Shown piece by piece: positions 1 through 11,184 of a stretch of 64,000 nucleotides of DNA. Under the pieces are notes generated by a model. It worked only from the letters and a program-made list of their open reading frames with translations, was not told the DNA's origin and did not search any database. Made by a program: the position numbers and the translations under genes. Where the stretch lies: contig NC_135013.1 in NCBI RefSeq assembly GCF_051020955.1, positions 37,943,087-38,007,086 of the forward strand. Direction: 5' to 3'. This DNA is from Megalopta genalis (Eukaryota > Arthropoda > Insecta > Hymenoptera > Halictidae). How positions within the stretch are numbered: the first letter of the stretch is position 1; the number at the start of each line of letters is the position of its first letter.

Positions 1-88
1 AGTGAGTGAGAGAGAGAGAGAGAGAGAGAGAGGAGTGTGAGTGAGTGAGTGAGAGAGAGAGAGAGAGTGTGTGTGTGTGTGTGAGGGA

Positions 89-120
<32 letters not shown>
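1..120. repeat. compound (GA)n/(GAGT)n/(GT)n microsatellite
   Basis: The window opens inside a simple-sequence tract of GA dinucleotides interrupted by GAGT units and a short GT run near 67-83. It ends at 120. The open frame that starts inside it (Arg/Glu alternation) is a reading of the repeat, not a gene. The tract is probably longer, because it begins at the window edge. Confidence 0.97.
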
Positions 121-123
<3 letters not shown>

Positions 124-621
124 GTCGTCGACGATCGAATAGTTCCGCGGTATTACCCCTGCGCGAAATAGTGCTGATCCCGCTGCACTTGGTTTTAATA
201 CATATTCAGCCCGGGGCCCCGGAAGTTCGACATCTTGCTCTCCGGTCAGATCCTTCCGTTTTGCTTCCGTTTATGTCCCCGCGTGGTTTATCGACGGTGA
301 AACTAAGGGCATTTTTATTATCATCCGCGCGAATCCCTTCCAAGAATCGGAATGGCCAAGTTGCATAGCTTCAGCTCTGGAAAAAACAGATTTTTCAAAT
401 GGTAAATAGTCTAGAGGAACCAATTACTGTGCCGTGTTGGCTGATTTAACATTAAATTTACCACGATCAAATGATCAGTTTCTCATTTTATAATTATGAG
501 AACAATGAAGACATTTTCGTGGAAAATGATTGCCTGAATGACGTTATTGGAACAACTGCTGTAATAAAAATTGTCGTTACCAAAAACAATTTTAGCAATT
601 TAATTGACATTTCTTAAGTAA
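121..621. other. gene-free; one repeat terminus near 415
   Basis: No gene is recognised here. At 415-435 the motif CCAATTACTGTG resembles the TIR of the palindromic element at 622-853, so this may be a degraded terminus of an older copy. The rest is ordinary AT-leaning sequence. Confidence 0.5.
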
Positions 622-853
622 GATAATGGAGCAGGTTACTGTGGGGTGAGCAATTTCTGAGTCTTTGGTATATTTTCGGACATAATTAAATTTATATTTA
701 TCGAATAGGTCGTATTCAATGTTTTTATTCAAAAATAAACAGCATAAACGAAATTTAATATATCTTATTCGATAAATATAAAGTTACTTATGCTTGGAAA
801 TAAACTAAAGGCATAATAATTGGTTAGTCCACGGTAACTGGTTCCATTACCCT
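622..853. mobile_element. palindromic MITE, TIR TAATGGAGCMRGTTACYGTG
   Basis: The left arm at 624-705 and the right arm at 766-849 are inverted copies. Both begin TAATGGA and run through GTTACTGTG (left) or GTTACCGTG (right), and both contain TATATTTATCGAATA near the centre. The arms are about 80 bp, so most of the element is one imperfect hairpin, and it has no coding capacity. A one-sided copy lies at 35595-35700. The superfamily is not settled by the visible ends. Confidence 0.72.
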
Positions 854-859
854 ATGAAT

Positions 860-995
860 CACGTGATGCAGAATTTGGCAAATAAACTTTGTTTGAAATA
901 GTAGTTACATATGGAAATTGCATTTCGAATATATTCAGTTACGTAATATGCATATGTAACTACTACGCCAAAAAATCGATTTTTCCCCAGCCCTG
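860..995. mobile_element. hAT-like MITE, 5'-truncated copy of the 27405 element
   Basis: The sequence from CAGAATTTGG through CGTAACTACT-like blocks to a right end reading ATCGATTTTTCCCCAGCCCTG aligns along its length with 27480-27680. The right terminus, read inward, is CAGGGCTGGGGAAAAATCG, a hAT-style end. The left TIR is missing, because the copy abuts the right arm of the 622-853 element. Confidence 0.62.
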
Positions 996-1600
996 CGCAG
1001 CATTCGATCGATCGTTCGACAATTTGTTTGCGGATTTGTACGCAAACTCTAATTCGATCGAGGATATCGCAGTTTAAATGCATCGCAAGCTCGTTTCGGA
1101 AATTATTGATGATCCAAACTACGAATGTAATTAATAAGTTGAATAAATAATGGGATTCGAAACATCGATCATGTTGCTCCGCCATGTCGGCAACGCGCGG
1201 AATAATTTGCAATGTATGGACTTAATTAGTCAACAGCGGAACGTAGCAAGCGTCGCAGTTTATTTATGCGATCATAATTTGCTGAGAAATTTTAAGTTAC
1301 GGATTTACTGGGCACCGAAAATATGTAGAGTAATATTAATTTGTCTTTGTTCAACGGCGGGGATTAAATTGGACGCAGAAACAGCGGGACTATACTGTCT
1401 GCGTTTACAGACTGTCAACGATATACATAGTATAAACCAGTCAGATTATGATCTTTCTACTGAAAATATTGTATGCAACGAACAAGAAGGTTATCGTACC
1501 AATTTTGATCTGATTTATTTATTAATTTATTTGATACATTTGTATAATTTGTATTTGTACTAATTCATTTGTTTTATTAATATTAAGAAACCGTTCCGTC
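996..1600. other. gene-free interval, nothing recognised
   Basis: AT-rich sequence with an open frame of 137 codons (1150-1563) that ends in a low-complexity Leu/Tyr/Ile run. There is no domain, splice context or repeat that I can identify. Confidence 0.5.
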
Positions 1601-1619
1601 CGCGCGCGCGCGCGCGCGC
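1601..1619. repeat. (CG)n microsatellite
   Basis: Nine to ten uninterrupted CG dinucleotides. Long CpG runs are rare in methylated genomes, so their survival fits a lightly methylated insect genome. Confidence 0.95.
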
Positions 1620-2963
1620 TGAGAAATCTACTGTTCTTATTCTTCAGAACAATTGCAACAAACAGCTTATTTCACTGTTCCGCGTACAATTTTAAATTCG
1701 CGTGAGAATATTCCACGAATCTGCTTTCTCTCCATAGCAGTGTTTAATACTGAGCAGTGTTTTAATGTTATTTTTCTTCCTGTAAAATCGTTTCTACCGT
1801 AACTCGGAATCATTTGCAATGCTTATCTGCTTGTTTCTACTGTAATATCTTTGAAATAATAATAAAACATTATAACTTCCATAAAAGCAAAGTTATTGAG
1901 CTGAAATTTTTTTACTGGAAAAACAAAGCTACGGATTTCACGCTCCGATGATTTTTTCGAGAAAAGAAAATTTGTTCTTACTTACAGAATATATTTACAT
2001 AATTAATTTCTACATGCTTGAATTTGTCGTACAAAATTCTATAAGAACGTTATTTTAACATTTTTATCTTAAAAATTCATGGGGTAGCTGACGTTCGCAG
2101 GGTTGTCGCCCCCCTGCCCCTCCCCCTAAAAGTCGCTAAAATTATAAAGACTTTTCGATAGAAAACAATTGAATAAATTCCTCGATCCAAGCGTACGTTA
2201 CAATAAAATTACAGCTATAAAGCAATACGCGTCAGTTTCACGTTAAAACTCGCCCCCGCACAAACTGAACGCCAAACCGTGACGGGAAACAGCAGAGCGC
2301 CACAATAATCTCGAAACGTCTGATGTTGTTCCCGAATGAAATGGAAAAGGCCGCAGTGTATTCGAGAATAAGCCGATGCTGAAAGCAACGGATACCGCGA
2401 GGGCTGCTAAAAAAGAACGAGCGGGATCGATGCGACGGCATGTCCCGCAAAAATAGGACCGGGACGAGAGCCGAAGAAGGACTCTGTGATATCCGAGTCA
2501 GAAGTTTCCGGTAGCCGGTACCTAAATGCCGCGCATCTTTATCCGTATATTTCATAACCGAGTCTCGCTCGGCTTTTCCGGAGTCGAGGCGCGCTCGATC
2601 TCATTGTAGCCGCGTCGTGGATGCTCGGGGGTGCGGAAGGGGTTGGCGAAAGTTGCCCGGATCCGCCGAAAAATACTCGGCGGCTATTGCTCTCCGCGCT
2701 GTTGTGGCGCCTCTCGTCGCTTCGCGGAGCTCTGCTGCTCGAATTCCCGTAAAAAGGTTGCTTTTATTCGACGCGTGGAAGTCTCGCGCACGCTCGCGGA
2801 TCCGAGCGGAGCGGAGCAGAGCGGAGCAGAAAGTGGAGCGCGTCGGTGTTCCGCCGGTGAAAAGCGCGTCGAGATTTTTCTTGGCTCGGTTCTCCCGCGC
2901 CGGCGTGTCTTCCTTTTTGCGGTGGCCGTCACTCCGGGTAACTCGGAGTTTTCTTCTCCTCCC
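1620..2963. other. gene-free; AT-rich then GC-rich, no gene supported
   Basis: 1620-2230 is AT-rich. A C-rich patch at 2105-2130 resembles transposon-terminal C runs but has no partner. From about 2230 the DNA becomes GC-rich, with overlapping open frames on both strands (105 aa minus; 142 aa minus against 134 and 179 aa plus). Simultaneous opposite frames are expected in CpG-rich DNA and do not support a gene. Confidence 0.5.
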
Positions 2964-3003
2964 TCCTTTCCTTTCCTTTCCTTTCCTTTTCTTTCCTTTC
3001 CTT
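2964..3003. repeat. (CCTTT)n pentanucleotide microsatellite
   Basis: About eight copies of CCTTT with one TTTTC interruption. It accounts for the Lys/Gly/Glu-rich open frames read on the minus strand. Confidence 0.93.
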
Positions 3004-3718
3004 GCCCCGTCTCGGCCATGAATTTCCACCCCGGGACACCGTTTCTGTGCCGGCTTTATTTACGTGTTTTCGGCCGAGTACAAGTGTCCCCGACTTACCA
3101 CCGGCAAGTTCGCCGGCAGTTCGCGCGGAGAATCATTGCCCTCTTCGCCCGATTCCGTGGGTGTGTCTAGCCCCGCTTCGGAAACTAATGGAATCACGTC
3201 GGACTTTTCTTCGGCGGCTCCTCTGTTCTTCGGGGTCTTGACGAGACTCGACGATAACAGCGAGATGCCGCTGATGATGCGATACGTTGGGCGACGAGAC
3301 GGGGCGGATGCCACAATTTCTGTGCCTCGGGAATAAAAAAACTATAGTGGAAGAACAGTTTTATATGTAAATCGATGATTTATAGTTTTTTTTTTTTAGT
3401 ATGTTTACCTATCACGTGTAAGATTTAGGCGGAAGTATGACATTGTTTACGTGTTAAAATGTAGCAAATAGTTTTCGATCGATGTTAAGGCAGTTTTCAC
3501 GAGTTCAATACTAACCGAGCCGGTCAAAATGATCGCTTTCACATTTCGCATCGAAAAATTGCTGACATTACAAAGACTCTTTACAATTGCTGACATTACA
3601 AAAATTCATTCTAATAAAAATTGTGGATGGTCTAAATAAATTCAGTCTTATCGTTCTCACTTTTAATGCTCGATTAATGCTTGTAAGCCTACAGGAAAAT
3701 TAACGTGACTAAAAGGAG
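3004..3718. other. gene-free; degraded TTAA-family fragment at 3487-3545
   Basis: The 90-codon frame 3064-3336 overlaps a frame on the other strand and has no recognisable domain. At 3505-3543 the order CTAACC, GGTCAAAATGAYCG resembles the subterminal part of the CGCTAAACC TTAA elements at 25056 and 42104. A 17-bp motif (TTGCTGACATTACAAA) is duplicated at 3558 and 3588. Confidence 0.4.
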
Positions 3719-3720
3719 TA

Positions 3721-3934
3721 CAGTAAATTCTCCTCAATTTTTTTTCAGCTTGTAAACAAGAATGCACAATTTGGGAAGAGGAGACACGATCATTCGAGCC
3801 TCGCGGCCCACTTTTATAGTTGCCGATTGTCGACAATTATAAAAACGAGGCGCGAGGCTCGAATAATCGTATCTCCTCTTCGCAAATTGTCCATTTTTGC
3901 TTGCAAGCCGAAGGCAAATTAGGGAGAATTTACT
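3721..3934. mobile_element. TA-flanked MITE, TIR CAGTAAATTCTCTC (copy A)
   Basis: The left end TA-CAGTAAATTCTCCTC and the right end GGGAGAATTTACT are inverted. Further in, AAGAGGAGACACGATCATTC pairs with GAATAATCGTATCTCCTCTT, and GCCTCGCG pairs with CGCGAGGC. At the centre, TTGCCGATTGTCGACAATT is near-palindromic. About 214 bp with no coding capacity. The TA target and CAGT start fit Tc1/mariner-type MITEs. Related copies are at 12360, 37199, 37593 and 49918. Confidence 0.82.
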
Positions 3935-4969
3935 CAACAAATATTATGACAGAAATTGATCGATCAAATTATAAAGGACTCTACGCTAACTCGGTTACAT
4001 TGTTGTCAAAAAGGTTCGCTGTTCAAGCTTTAGCTCGTCCAAATCGAACGCTGTGACAGCGATATAAGGCATTCGTGTCTTAAGCATCTTTCTACGTATA
4101 AAGATTCTCTATCGCAAGCGTTTCCGCGTGCAGCGTTACGACGCCACGACTCATAGGATTCTCGCCGGCTTTCGACAGAATTTCTGAGCACCGCGAACTT
4201 TATCGGAGAATATTCTCTATTTTATTAGGAACCGGCCGCGGGAGCCTAGTTTATCGGCGAAGCTGGATTAGAGCGGACCAAGAGGCTTACGCGGTTCGGA
4301 AGCCTCGGCGGGGATGGCTGATTCGATGATAGAGGCGTTCTCGGTTTTACTCCGTAGCGTCGCGGTTCTATACCAGCGCTGCGACCAATCTTATTTGATT
4401 ATGGTCATACGATTAGGCTGCTGCCAGTTGCCAGCGATAAGAGCGAGGATAAAATCGATGTTGTTAGCCTCGACTAGTCGGAGAGCGCGATGTTATAGAG
4501 GAAATGTGGTGTTTCCGACGGGATTGATTTTATTTAGATGTGTAACCGGGGTATACTAGACTTTTTTTTTAGTTTCATGAAATTAAGAAAGCGAAAACTT
4601 TGCTATCAATATTTTATTATATTCACTCTAGTTAATTCTATGCTGGAAGATGATTGAGACGATCACGTTCATTGCGAACACGGATTTGACATGCAACTGC
4701 AGTCAACTGCAAATAAATAGGTATATGTGGACATTCTTTTAAAGGGTGCAACTTTTCTAAAATTGGACCAAACGATTTGAATGTTTTTGAGGTTATGGAA
4801 AGGCTAGTTCGCGCTAGAAAGTGCATAGAAAGATTTTTGCAAGAATTGTAATTGGGTGAAACGACAAAATAAATCACGTTTTTATACATACATATGTATG
4901 AATTTTATTGGGTTTCTTTACGGATTATAAATGGCTCATATTTTCTTGTGTATTACATACCATACATTG
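3935..4969. other. gene-free interval, nothing recognised
   Basis: Mixed composition. Short open frames (81-83 codons) show no recognisable domain. There is a small palindrome around CATACATATGTATG at 4887-4900. Confidence 0.5.
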
Positions 4970-5255
4970 AAATAGAATAGATAAAATAAGACAAGGAAAT
5001 AAAATAAAATAGAACAAAATAAAATAGAATAAAATACGATAAATTAGACTGAAATAAAATAGTGTGAAGTACAATAAATTAGACTGAAATAAAATAGAAT
5101 AAAATACATTAAATTAGACTGAAATACAACAGTATAAAGTACATTAAATTAGACTGAAATAAATAGAATGAAATACAATAAATTAGACTGAAATAAATAG
5201 AATGAAATACAATAAATTAGACTGAAATAAAATACAATAAAATAAATAAACTAAA
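4970..5255. repeat. degenerate AT-rich tandem repeat (AATAAATTAGACTGAAATA)
   Basis: Units built on AAATAAAATAGAATAAAATAC and TAAATTAGACTGAAATA recur at least six times, with variable spacing (roughly 33-58 bp between TTAGACTG motifs). A related but looser tract is at 10283-10420. Confidence 0.85.
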
Positions 5256-6452
5256 TCACGTTTACATCTTCACTGAATTCGATGAAGCATTCAGCACGCG
5301 TATAAGTTACAGACAGCTAAGAAATACATTGTTTGTTTCATTTTATACAAAAATGTCGTTACACATTATCCATTGAACCAATCCTGGCAGCATTTAAAAA
5401 AGAAATTCGACTCGTCTGGCGCGTTTTCAAAACACCGATGCTGTTTCGAAAGCTGTCCAGAACAGAGTAAGCAACATAAGAGTAGAAAAAAAAATAGTGA
5501 CGGGATATTAATTTCCGGTGAGGTGTTTGCGACTTACGAAAGAACGTCGCTTCACACCGATAAAGAAAGAAAGAAAAATATCGGATGCAGCAGAACGGAA
5601 CGAACGAACGAACAATAAAAAAAAGAAAAGAAACCACAATGCAAGGAACTTCTTCGAAGTTCGAAGTAGGCCGAAGGCCCTCCTGTTATCCGGCAACTAG
5701 CAAATTGGCGAACTAGGTGATCGCGCGAGTTCCTATCGATCGAATCGCGCCTCGGAGGAGCCGGGATCGGCAGCCGGAGCCGAGCGGACGAGCCGAGCGA
5801 GAGTTCACCGAAGCGTGCTAATTAAAATTGATGTCGAAGCCATGGTGTGGGGAAGGTGGCGCCGCGGGGTCCCCGTGAATTATGAGAAACGATGGGACAC
5901 GCGCGCGCGCGAACGCGAACGCGAACGCTGGCGCGAGCGAGGCTCGAAATTTCGAGTCGGGAAACGCGCGGGGCGAAGGTGGAAATCGCGGCCCGAGGAA
6001 ATTGAAAGCCATAAAACATAATGGTGAGCGACACTCGGAGGGATTTACGGGCATCGCCATTTCCCATGACCACCTCATTATTTCTCGGCCGTGTCATTTC
6101 GCATTCGCAGGGCCGCGTTACGTGCCCGGAATGCTCCCCTTCGGACGCGGTCCTCGTCCGTACGCGGGATCATCCTTTTCGCCGTCCGAGGAACAGAATG
6201 TACCGGTCTCGCGCGCCAGGTGTTACGAGGAACTGCGGAACCCGGCGACGGTGTCGACAGTGCCATATGGTCGCGCACCGTGCCACGGTGCCGCCGCCAC
6301 CCAGTGGCCCGATCTCTCCTTTTCTTCGAATTTCCGTGAATTCACGCCGAGATTGACTCTCACCTGGAAGTTTAATCGACCGTCGGTAGGTATTCGTCGC
6401 CCGGAGGCGCCGCGAAAAATTCGAGATTATACCCAGCCGATCCGTTATTATT
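5256..6452. other. gene-free; GC-rich block with short simple repeats
   Basis: 5598-5613 is a short (GAAC)n tract and 5899-5932 is (CG)n followed by (CGAACG)n. The frames 5882-6454 (190 aa plus) and 6170-6538 (122 aa minus) overlap on opposite strands. Neither shows a domain or splice signals, so I call no gene. Confidence 0.5.
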
Positions 6453-6453
6453 A

Positions 6454-6638
6454 GACTGCGGATTTTATGCAGAATAAAAATCGTTTGCTCCAATTGCAAG
6501 AAATTAGGAATCAAATAGAAATCTCCGTTTTCATTCAATCATTTCAATAAGCTGAAGCATCGATCTTCTCAAAGCCCTTCGCTCCATTTATCCCTTTAAA
6601 TTGCACATATTTCTCGTAAATTCATAAAATCCGCGGGC
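6454..6638. mobile_element. TA-flanked ~190-bp MITE, TIR GACTGCGGATTTTATG (copy A)
   Basis: The left end is TA-GACTGCGGATTTTATGC and the right end is CATAAAATCCGCGGGC-TA. The pair matches as inverted repeats at about 14 of 16 positions, with TA on both sides. The subterminal AGAATAAAAATCGTTTG and CAATTGCAAGAAAT blocks recur in the copies at 28652, 63381 and 63590. Non-coding; Tc1/mariner-like by target and size. Confidence 0.85.
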
Positions 6639-6705
6639 TAATTATTACTAATATTATTACACGTTCTGCAGTTGATATTCTATGGGGAATGTTAAAAAGA
6701 ATTAA

Positions 6706-6948
6706 CCCTTTGCAATCGAAGCTATTTTAATTCGAAATCCAAAAGATGTCTTCTGATTTACAGTATTTCTATTTTATATGATTTATTACGATTTATGGAT
6801 ATGAAATTCAGCCCATTGGTAAGTACAATAGTTGCAGTTTTATCAGTTTTTTAAAAATATGGATGAATCTAATACTGTTACAATTAATTTGAAAAATGGT
6901 ACAACAATTTTCAGTGGCGCATCAGTGTCGCCACTCGAGTGCAAAGGG
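6706..6948. mobile_element. piggyBac-like TTAA MITE, TIR CCCTTTGCACTCGA (copy A)
   Basis: TTAA at 6702-6705 precedes CCCTTTGCAATCGAAG, and the right end ACTCGAGTGCAAAGGG is followed by TTAA at 6949-6952. The 243-bp element is asymmetric inside: one end continues GAAGCTATTTTAATTC, the other (inverted) GAGTGGCGACACTGATGC. The same asymmetry is seen at 17339, 51900 and 58789, which shows that these are one family. TTAA duplication with CCC ends is the piggyBac signature; there is no transposase. Confidence 0.9.
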
Positions 6949-6971
6949 TTAATTTTAGCTTCGGTTTGAAG

Positions 6972-6973
<2 letters not shown>

Positions 6974-7010
<37 letters not shown>
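6974..7010. repeat. (CT)n microsatellite
   Basis: About 18 uninterrupted CT units, 22 bp after the TTAA flank of the preceding MITE. Confidence 0.97.
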
Positions 7011-7014
<4 letters not shown>

Positions 7015-8157
7015 TTCCTCCGACTCATGGAGTAATCTAAAAAAGAATAATATTGTGAATTTTGAAGAAAGTAGGAACAAATATTTATTTCGTTATAAAA
7101 GTTGCAAAATTGAGTCACGGCGAGAGAAACGACCTGTCCACGGACTTTGTCTCCCGGTGGATCGATCAAGCCTTGGGATCGAAGGAGGATCGCACCTATT
7201 TACGCGGTCCGGTCCTGTAATGGCTCTCGGCTGGCTAAGGAGCAAAAAGGGAGGACTCTTTCACGCGGCCGCGACAAAGGAGCCCCGAACGGCGCGGTGC
7301 GGCGCGGCGCGCGAGCAAAATAAAAAGGTGGCGGGAGGTTAATCGCCGTGGCGAAAGTACACAGACTCGGCTCGTACGTTTCTCGGTGCACTTATCGGCC
7401 GGCAGAACCACCTTCGCCGTATATGCTCGCTTCCACTCGCCACTTACGCGTGCTGACCGACATACAAAGGAGCCGCGGCGGTTCTCAACCGGCGCGACCT
7501 CGGCCTTTGGAATGTCCGGCCGGCCGGGGTCGGTGAAACCAGGCGAAACCGGCGAAAAGAACGGAGAGCCGCGGCTACCTGCGTGACTGGGACTCCGTCA
7601 CGGTGTCGTTGCGCTGTCACGTCGCATTACCGAGTCCCAACGGCTCACAATCGTGGCCATTATGTTTCCACCGGCGGCACGAAGACAGTGGCTCTCCGGG
7701 CGCACGAAGAAGATTTAATTGAGGCTGTTAGAGCCCGGTCGCCAGTTCTTCGGGAGCGTACGCGACACTGTTGTCGATTGTCCGGCCGGCTTCGTAAGAA
7801 TCGGCTGTTAAATGGTTTCCTTTTGTTGGCGGATTCGACGGGGACGGCGGAGATAACGGGAAGTCGGCTCCGAAAGACACTCGAGCCAGGGATAGTTTGC
7901 CTAGCAATCGTCTTCCGCTTCTAACGGAATCTCACGACTTTCTATTATCGAAGTACGTATGCCGAACTCTCGGCGGGATCGACTTTAACGTTGGAACTGC
8001 CAACTGTTAAGACGAAGTTGTTTCCAACAAAACCAGTCGACGTGACTGGTCTTTAAAAAATACGTATATCAGAGGTTTCCAATCGTTTTGCCATTTTTAG
8101 GGCTTGTGTCAAGGTTACAAATATCTAAGAAACGATTTTGGCTTCGGTAAATGGATA
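7011..8157. other. gene-free GC-rich interval; possible hAT terminus near 8071
   Basis: Open frames of 60-113 codons occur on both strands with no domain. At 8071-8090 CAGAGGTTTCCAATCGTTTT resembles a hAT-style end, but I found no matching right end. Confidence 0.4.
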
Positions 8158-8159
8158 TA

Positions 8160-8524
8160 CAGGGTGTCCCAAAAATGTCTCGCAATCCGAAAGTGGCGGG
8201 TTCCTCGGGTCATTTGAAGCAACTTCTTCCTTTACAAAAATTTTCTCCGACGCACCGTTAACGAGTTATTAACGAAAACCAGTGACCAATGAGAGGCGAG
8301 CTCTGCTGGCGCGAAGCGACCGAGCCAATGAGCGGAACTGAGCTTCGAGCGCTGGTTGGCTGAGCCGCCTCGCGGCAGCCGTACTCGATTCTTATTGGTC
8401 AGTGTTCCTCGTTAATAACTCGTCAACGATGCATCGAAGAAAATTTTTGTAAAGGAAAAAGTTGCTTCAAATGATCCGAAGAACCCGCCATTTCCGAATT
8501 GCGAGACATTTTTGGGACACCCTG
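8160..8524. mobile_element. palindromic MITE, TIR TA-CAGGGTGTCCC (copy A)
   Basis: TA-CAGGGTGTCCCAAAAATG on the left pairs with CATTTTTGGGACACCCTG-TA on the right. The arms extend through GTCTCGCAATCCG, GTCATTTGAAGCAACTT and TTAACGAGTTATTAACGAA, then CAGTGACCAATGAGAGGCG against the inverse. The whole 365 bp forms one long imperfect hairpin with a GC-rich centre. There is no open frame of note. A diverged copy lies at 45568-45912. Confidence 0.93.
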
Positions 8525-8787
8525 TATATTTTAAAATATATATCTTGACACATCAATTTGTAATTTCATATAAAAAACCGTCGGGCTCCTTTGGCGCACC
8601 CTGTATAATGCACTGGCACTATTGACGATAATTGACTATGCATTGTAAATTGCGTCCAACCCAGTTACGCCTCCAAATTTCGCAACGACCCGCGAAGTTC
8701 GAAATTCGCCGGATTACAGATCGTTATACACGGTTTCGAGGAGTGCCCTTCGCGTCGAGTCTTTTCGCCGGCTCTCCCGATGTAACG
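8525..8787. other. short gene-free spacer
   Basis: Contains CACCCTGTATAATGC near 8598, which resembles another TACAGGGTG-type terminus on the minus strand. No partner was found. Confidence 0.35.
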
Positions 8788-8820
8788 AAAAAAAAAAAAA
8801 AAAAAAAAAAAAGAAAAAAA
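8788..8820. repeat. poly(A) tract (A25 G A7)
   Basis: A run of 25 A, one G and 7 A in otherwise GC-balanced DNA. I see no retroposed gene or SINE body upstream. Confidence 0.95.
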
Positions 8821-10182
8821 GAGGTTGAAAATGTGCAGCGTACAGGGAGCCAGTGAATCCCCTCGAACGCGTTACGGTTAGCCGATAAATTGCCGCCGCT
8901 TCTGGAGCACTTTGAAACGTTCGCCGCGATCAGCGAATCGTTATACGTATAAAACGAACGAAATTGCGTTTGCGCGCCAGTTTCGGCGGCCGATAATGCC
9001 GGCACGCGGTTCCATCGTGGAAAAAAGCTCGCTGCTGGAGGCTCCTCGCTCGCTATAGTGTCTCCCGATCGTCGCAACGGCGTTCTTCCAGCGATTTGTT
9101 CGTCGTCGACGCGTCGCAGAACCTTCGACGTTTCACTCCTTCGTCCCGTTGTTTTCTTACGTTTTTCTGTGCGCGTTGGGCGAAGCCGTTTTGGTCAGAT
9201 CGTTCAGAGTTTTCGAGTACAAAAATTATATCAATTTTTAGCGCGTTGTCGAACTTCGACGTTTCAACTTTTTTTCGATTTGACACGAAAGAAACGAATC
9301 TTTGGGCGAAATTATACGATTCAAGGTGCGCTTGGAAGGGGAAAATTGGAACTTCGAAGTCACGCAGAACGTACACGTAACAGGTGTTCGTTCGCAAGAT
9401 AAAATTGCAATTAATCGAGCAGCTGTTTTCGACCGATGTATGCACTCGTCGTGGGAAAATTGCAATATTTTCCGTTATTTTGTCACTGCGGAGTTACAGC
9501 GCGAAATTGAAGTGACGAAAGTTTTGTCGCGCGGGAAAAGTAACGAAAGGAAAAATAACGGAACGAAAAGTGACGAAACTATGAGAAAGAAGCGTGGCAC
9601 AGTGTAGTGAAAGAATCATTGGCCGACGTATGAACGAAACGAGAACGATCTACTCGTCCTCCGTAGTCACTTTGCTCGATCTCCACGCGCAGATAAGGCC
9701 GAGTACAAAGTTCAATTGAGAGGTAAATAAGAAGGGAAATGACGGAGGAACGCGTACGACACAATAAAGAGCGTCCGTTGAAGTCCTCCTCGTGGGCGGA
9801 GGGTGTTGTCCTCACTTTTTCGTTTTTTAAGAAATGCCTCGGCACGATAAAATCGTCGGTCATCGCCGATCTCCCTCGAATTCCTCGGCAGTAATTCCGC
9901 GACGAAGTCGAGCCGAGACCGACGAGTGGCAGGATTGCGTGGATTCCTAACGTAACTGGGCCCGATCGAACAGTGAGCAGATATTTTAATAATCCCGTTT
10001 CAATTAATCGTCTTGGCGACTGTTTGGCCTGGATCGGATGCCTTCGCCGACGTCGGAGAAGTGCTCCGCTTAATCGCAACAGTACAGTATCCTCTCGTTG
10101 CATCTTACGGTCCGATCTGTTCTGAATCGCGTCGAACATTTCGACACGAATATTTATCGATGCGGACGCTAATTAATTATAC
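8821..10182. other. gene-free GC-rich interval
   Basis: Overlapping frames of 94-186 codons on both strands (longest 9579-10139 minus) lack recognisable motifs. Near 9530-9590 GAAAAGTAACGAAAGG-like words recur loosely. No promoter or RNA gene is identifiable. Confidence 0.5.
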
Positions 10183-10430
10183 TTAACCCTTTGCACTGTA
10201 ACAACGTGCTGCACTCGTGCAGATTTCGATCATAATCTACTAAATATTATAATGAGCTTTATTGATTTCTTTATTATTACGTCTCGGACGTAAATAAAAC
10301 TAAACTAAATTGAACTAAATTGGACGAAATAAAGCAACGAAATAAAATACAATGAAGTAAGATAGAATAAGATACAATAAATAAAACTCAAATAAAATAC
10401 AATAATTTAAGCAACGAATTAAAAATTGTC
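10183..10430. mobile_element. one-sided TTAA-CCCTTTGCACT terminus running into an AT-rich repeat
   Basis: TTAA at 10183-10186 is followed by CCCTTTGCACTGTAACAACG, the left TIR of the piggyBac-like family. No right end is visible. From 10283 the sequence becomes a degenerate AAATAAAACTAAACTAAATTG/AATAAAATACAAT tract similar to 4970-5255, so the right half may have been lost or replaced by repeat expansion. Confidence 0.55.
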
Positions 10431-10978
10431 CTATTATTAAACTACCAATACCATTAATCTGCTAAACATAGATGTTAAGTACGTTTTTTCAACCGAAATA
10501 GTATTATCCACTGCTATTATCGATACCTAAACATTGTAACAAAGGTTGTCATACAATCGATACAAATTTTCTTTCTCGTCTAGAAATTGTTTAGCAACAG
10601 AAATGCGCCAATCGACGCACCAGAGATCGTAGCGCAAAGAACTGAACCGCAAGGACGTGAAAACAGGTCCCCACGATAATGGTTTTGAATGGAACAGCCG
10701 TTGGAAAGTCCCAGAAGCACGGCCGGTTCGAATACGTCGAAAATCTGCCGATCACACTTGTGTCTCTACGTTCGATTTTCGCGATGTTTGTCACGGCCGC
10801 GTAAAATCCGCGGTCTAGTTGCGAACGATATTCGAGACCCGCGGAACGGGATTGCCTATTGGAATTGTCGGGGTTCGTGAGTACATATTGAACTTGATCC
10901 CATCCCCATTGCTCATGGTGCGCGCTATACGCGATCGCGTTACCCGCGCGGACTAATAGCGCCGAACTGGAGCGCAGG

Positions 10979-11184
10979 CGGTGTTGCCGGAGTATCGATG
11001 GCTGGGGGATGCGTGGGTCAGCTTTTTGGTTATGGCGATCTTGGCCAAGGCGATCCTCGCTATTTCGGTGTCCTCCTATCGGAGACTCTCTGACAGGAGT
11101 GGGGGAAGTAAAGAGCTTGACGATAACTGCGGGGGACTGCGACGTCCGGGGGCCCCACGCGCCATCAATTCCCTGGCAACACCG
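10979..11184. mobile_element. hAT-like MITE with 8-bp target duplication (compact copy)
   Basis: The left end CGGTGTTGCCGGAGTAT and the right end ATTCCCTGGCAACACCG are inverted. Flanks are AGCGCAGG (10971-10978) and AGTGCAGG (11185-11192), an 8-bp duplication with one mismatch. Inside, GATGCGTGGGTCAGCTTTT and GACAGGAGTGGGGGAA are shared with the interrupted copy at 49798-50801. Length 206 bp. The 8-bp duplication and CAGTGTTGCC-type end fit the hAT superfamily. It lies inside the longest open frame of the window (10591-11433 minus), which argues against that frame being a gene. Confidence 0.83.

Noticed and set aside
5882..6454. 190-codon plus frame
   Set aside because: It starts in a (CG)n/(CGAACG)n simple repeat, is opposed by minus frames, and ends at the border of a MITE.
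8071..8605. A larger hAT element around the palindromic MITE
   Set aside because: CAGAGGTTTCCAATC at 8071 looks hAT-like, but the candidate right end near 8605 does not pair with it.
8788..8820. Poly(A) tail of a retrogene or SINE
   Set aside because: No retroposed body, promoter boxes or target duplication could be seen upstream.
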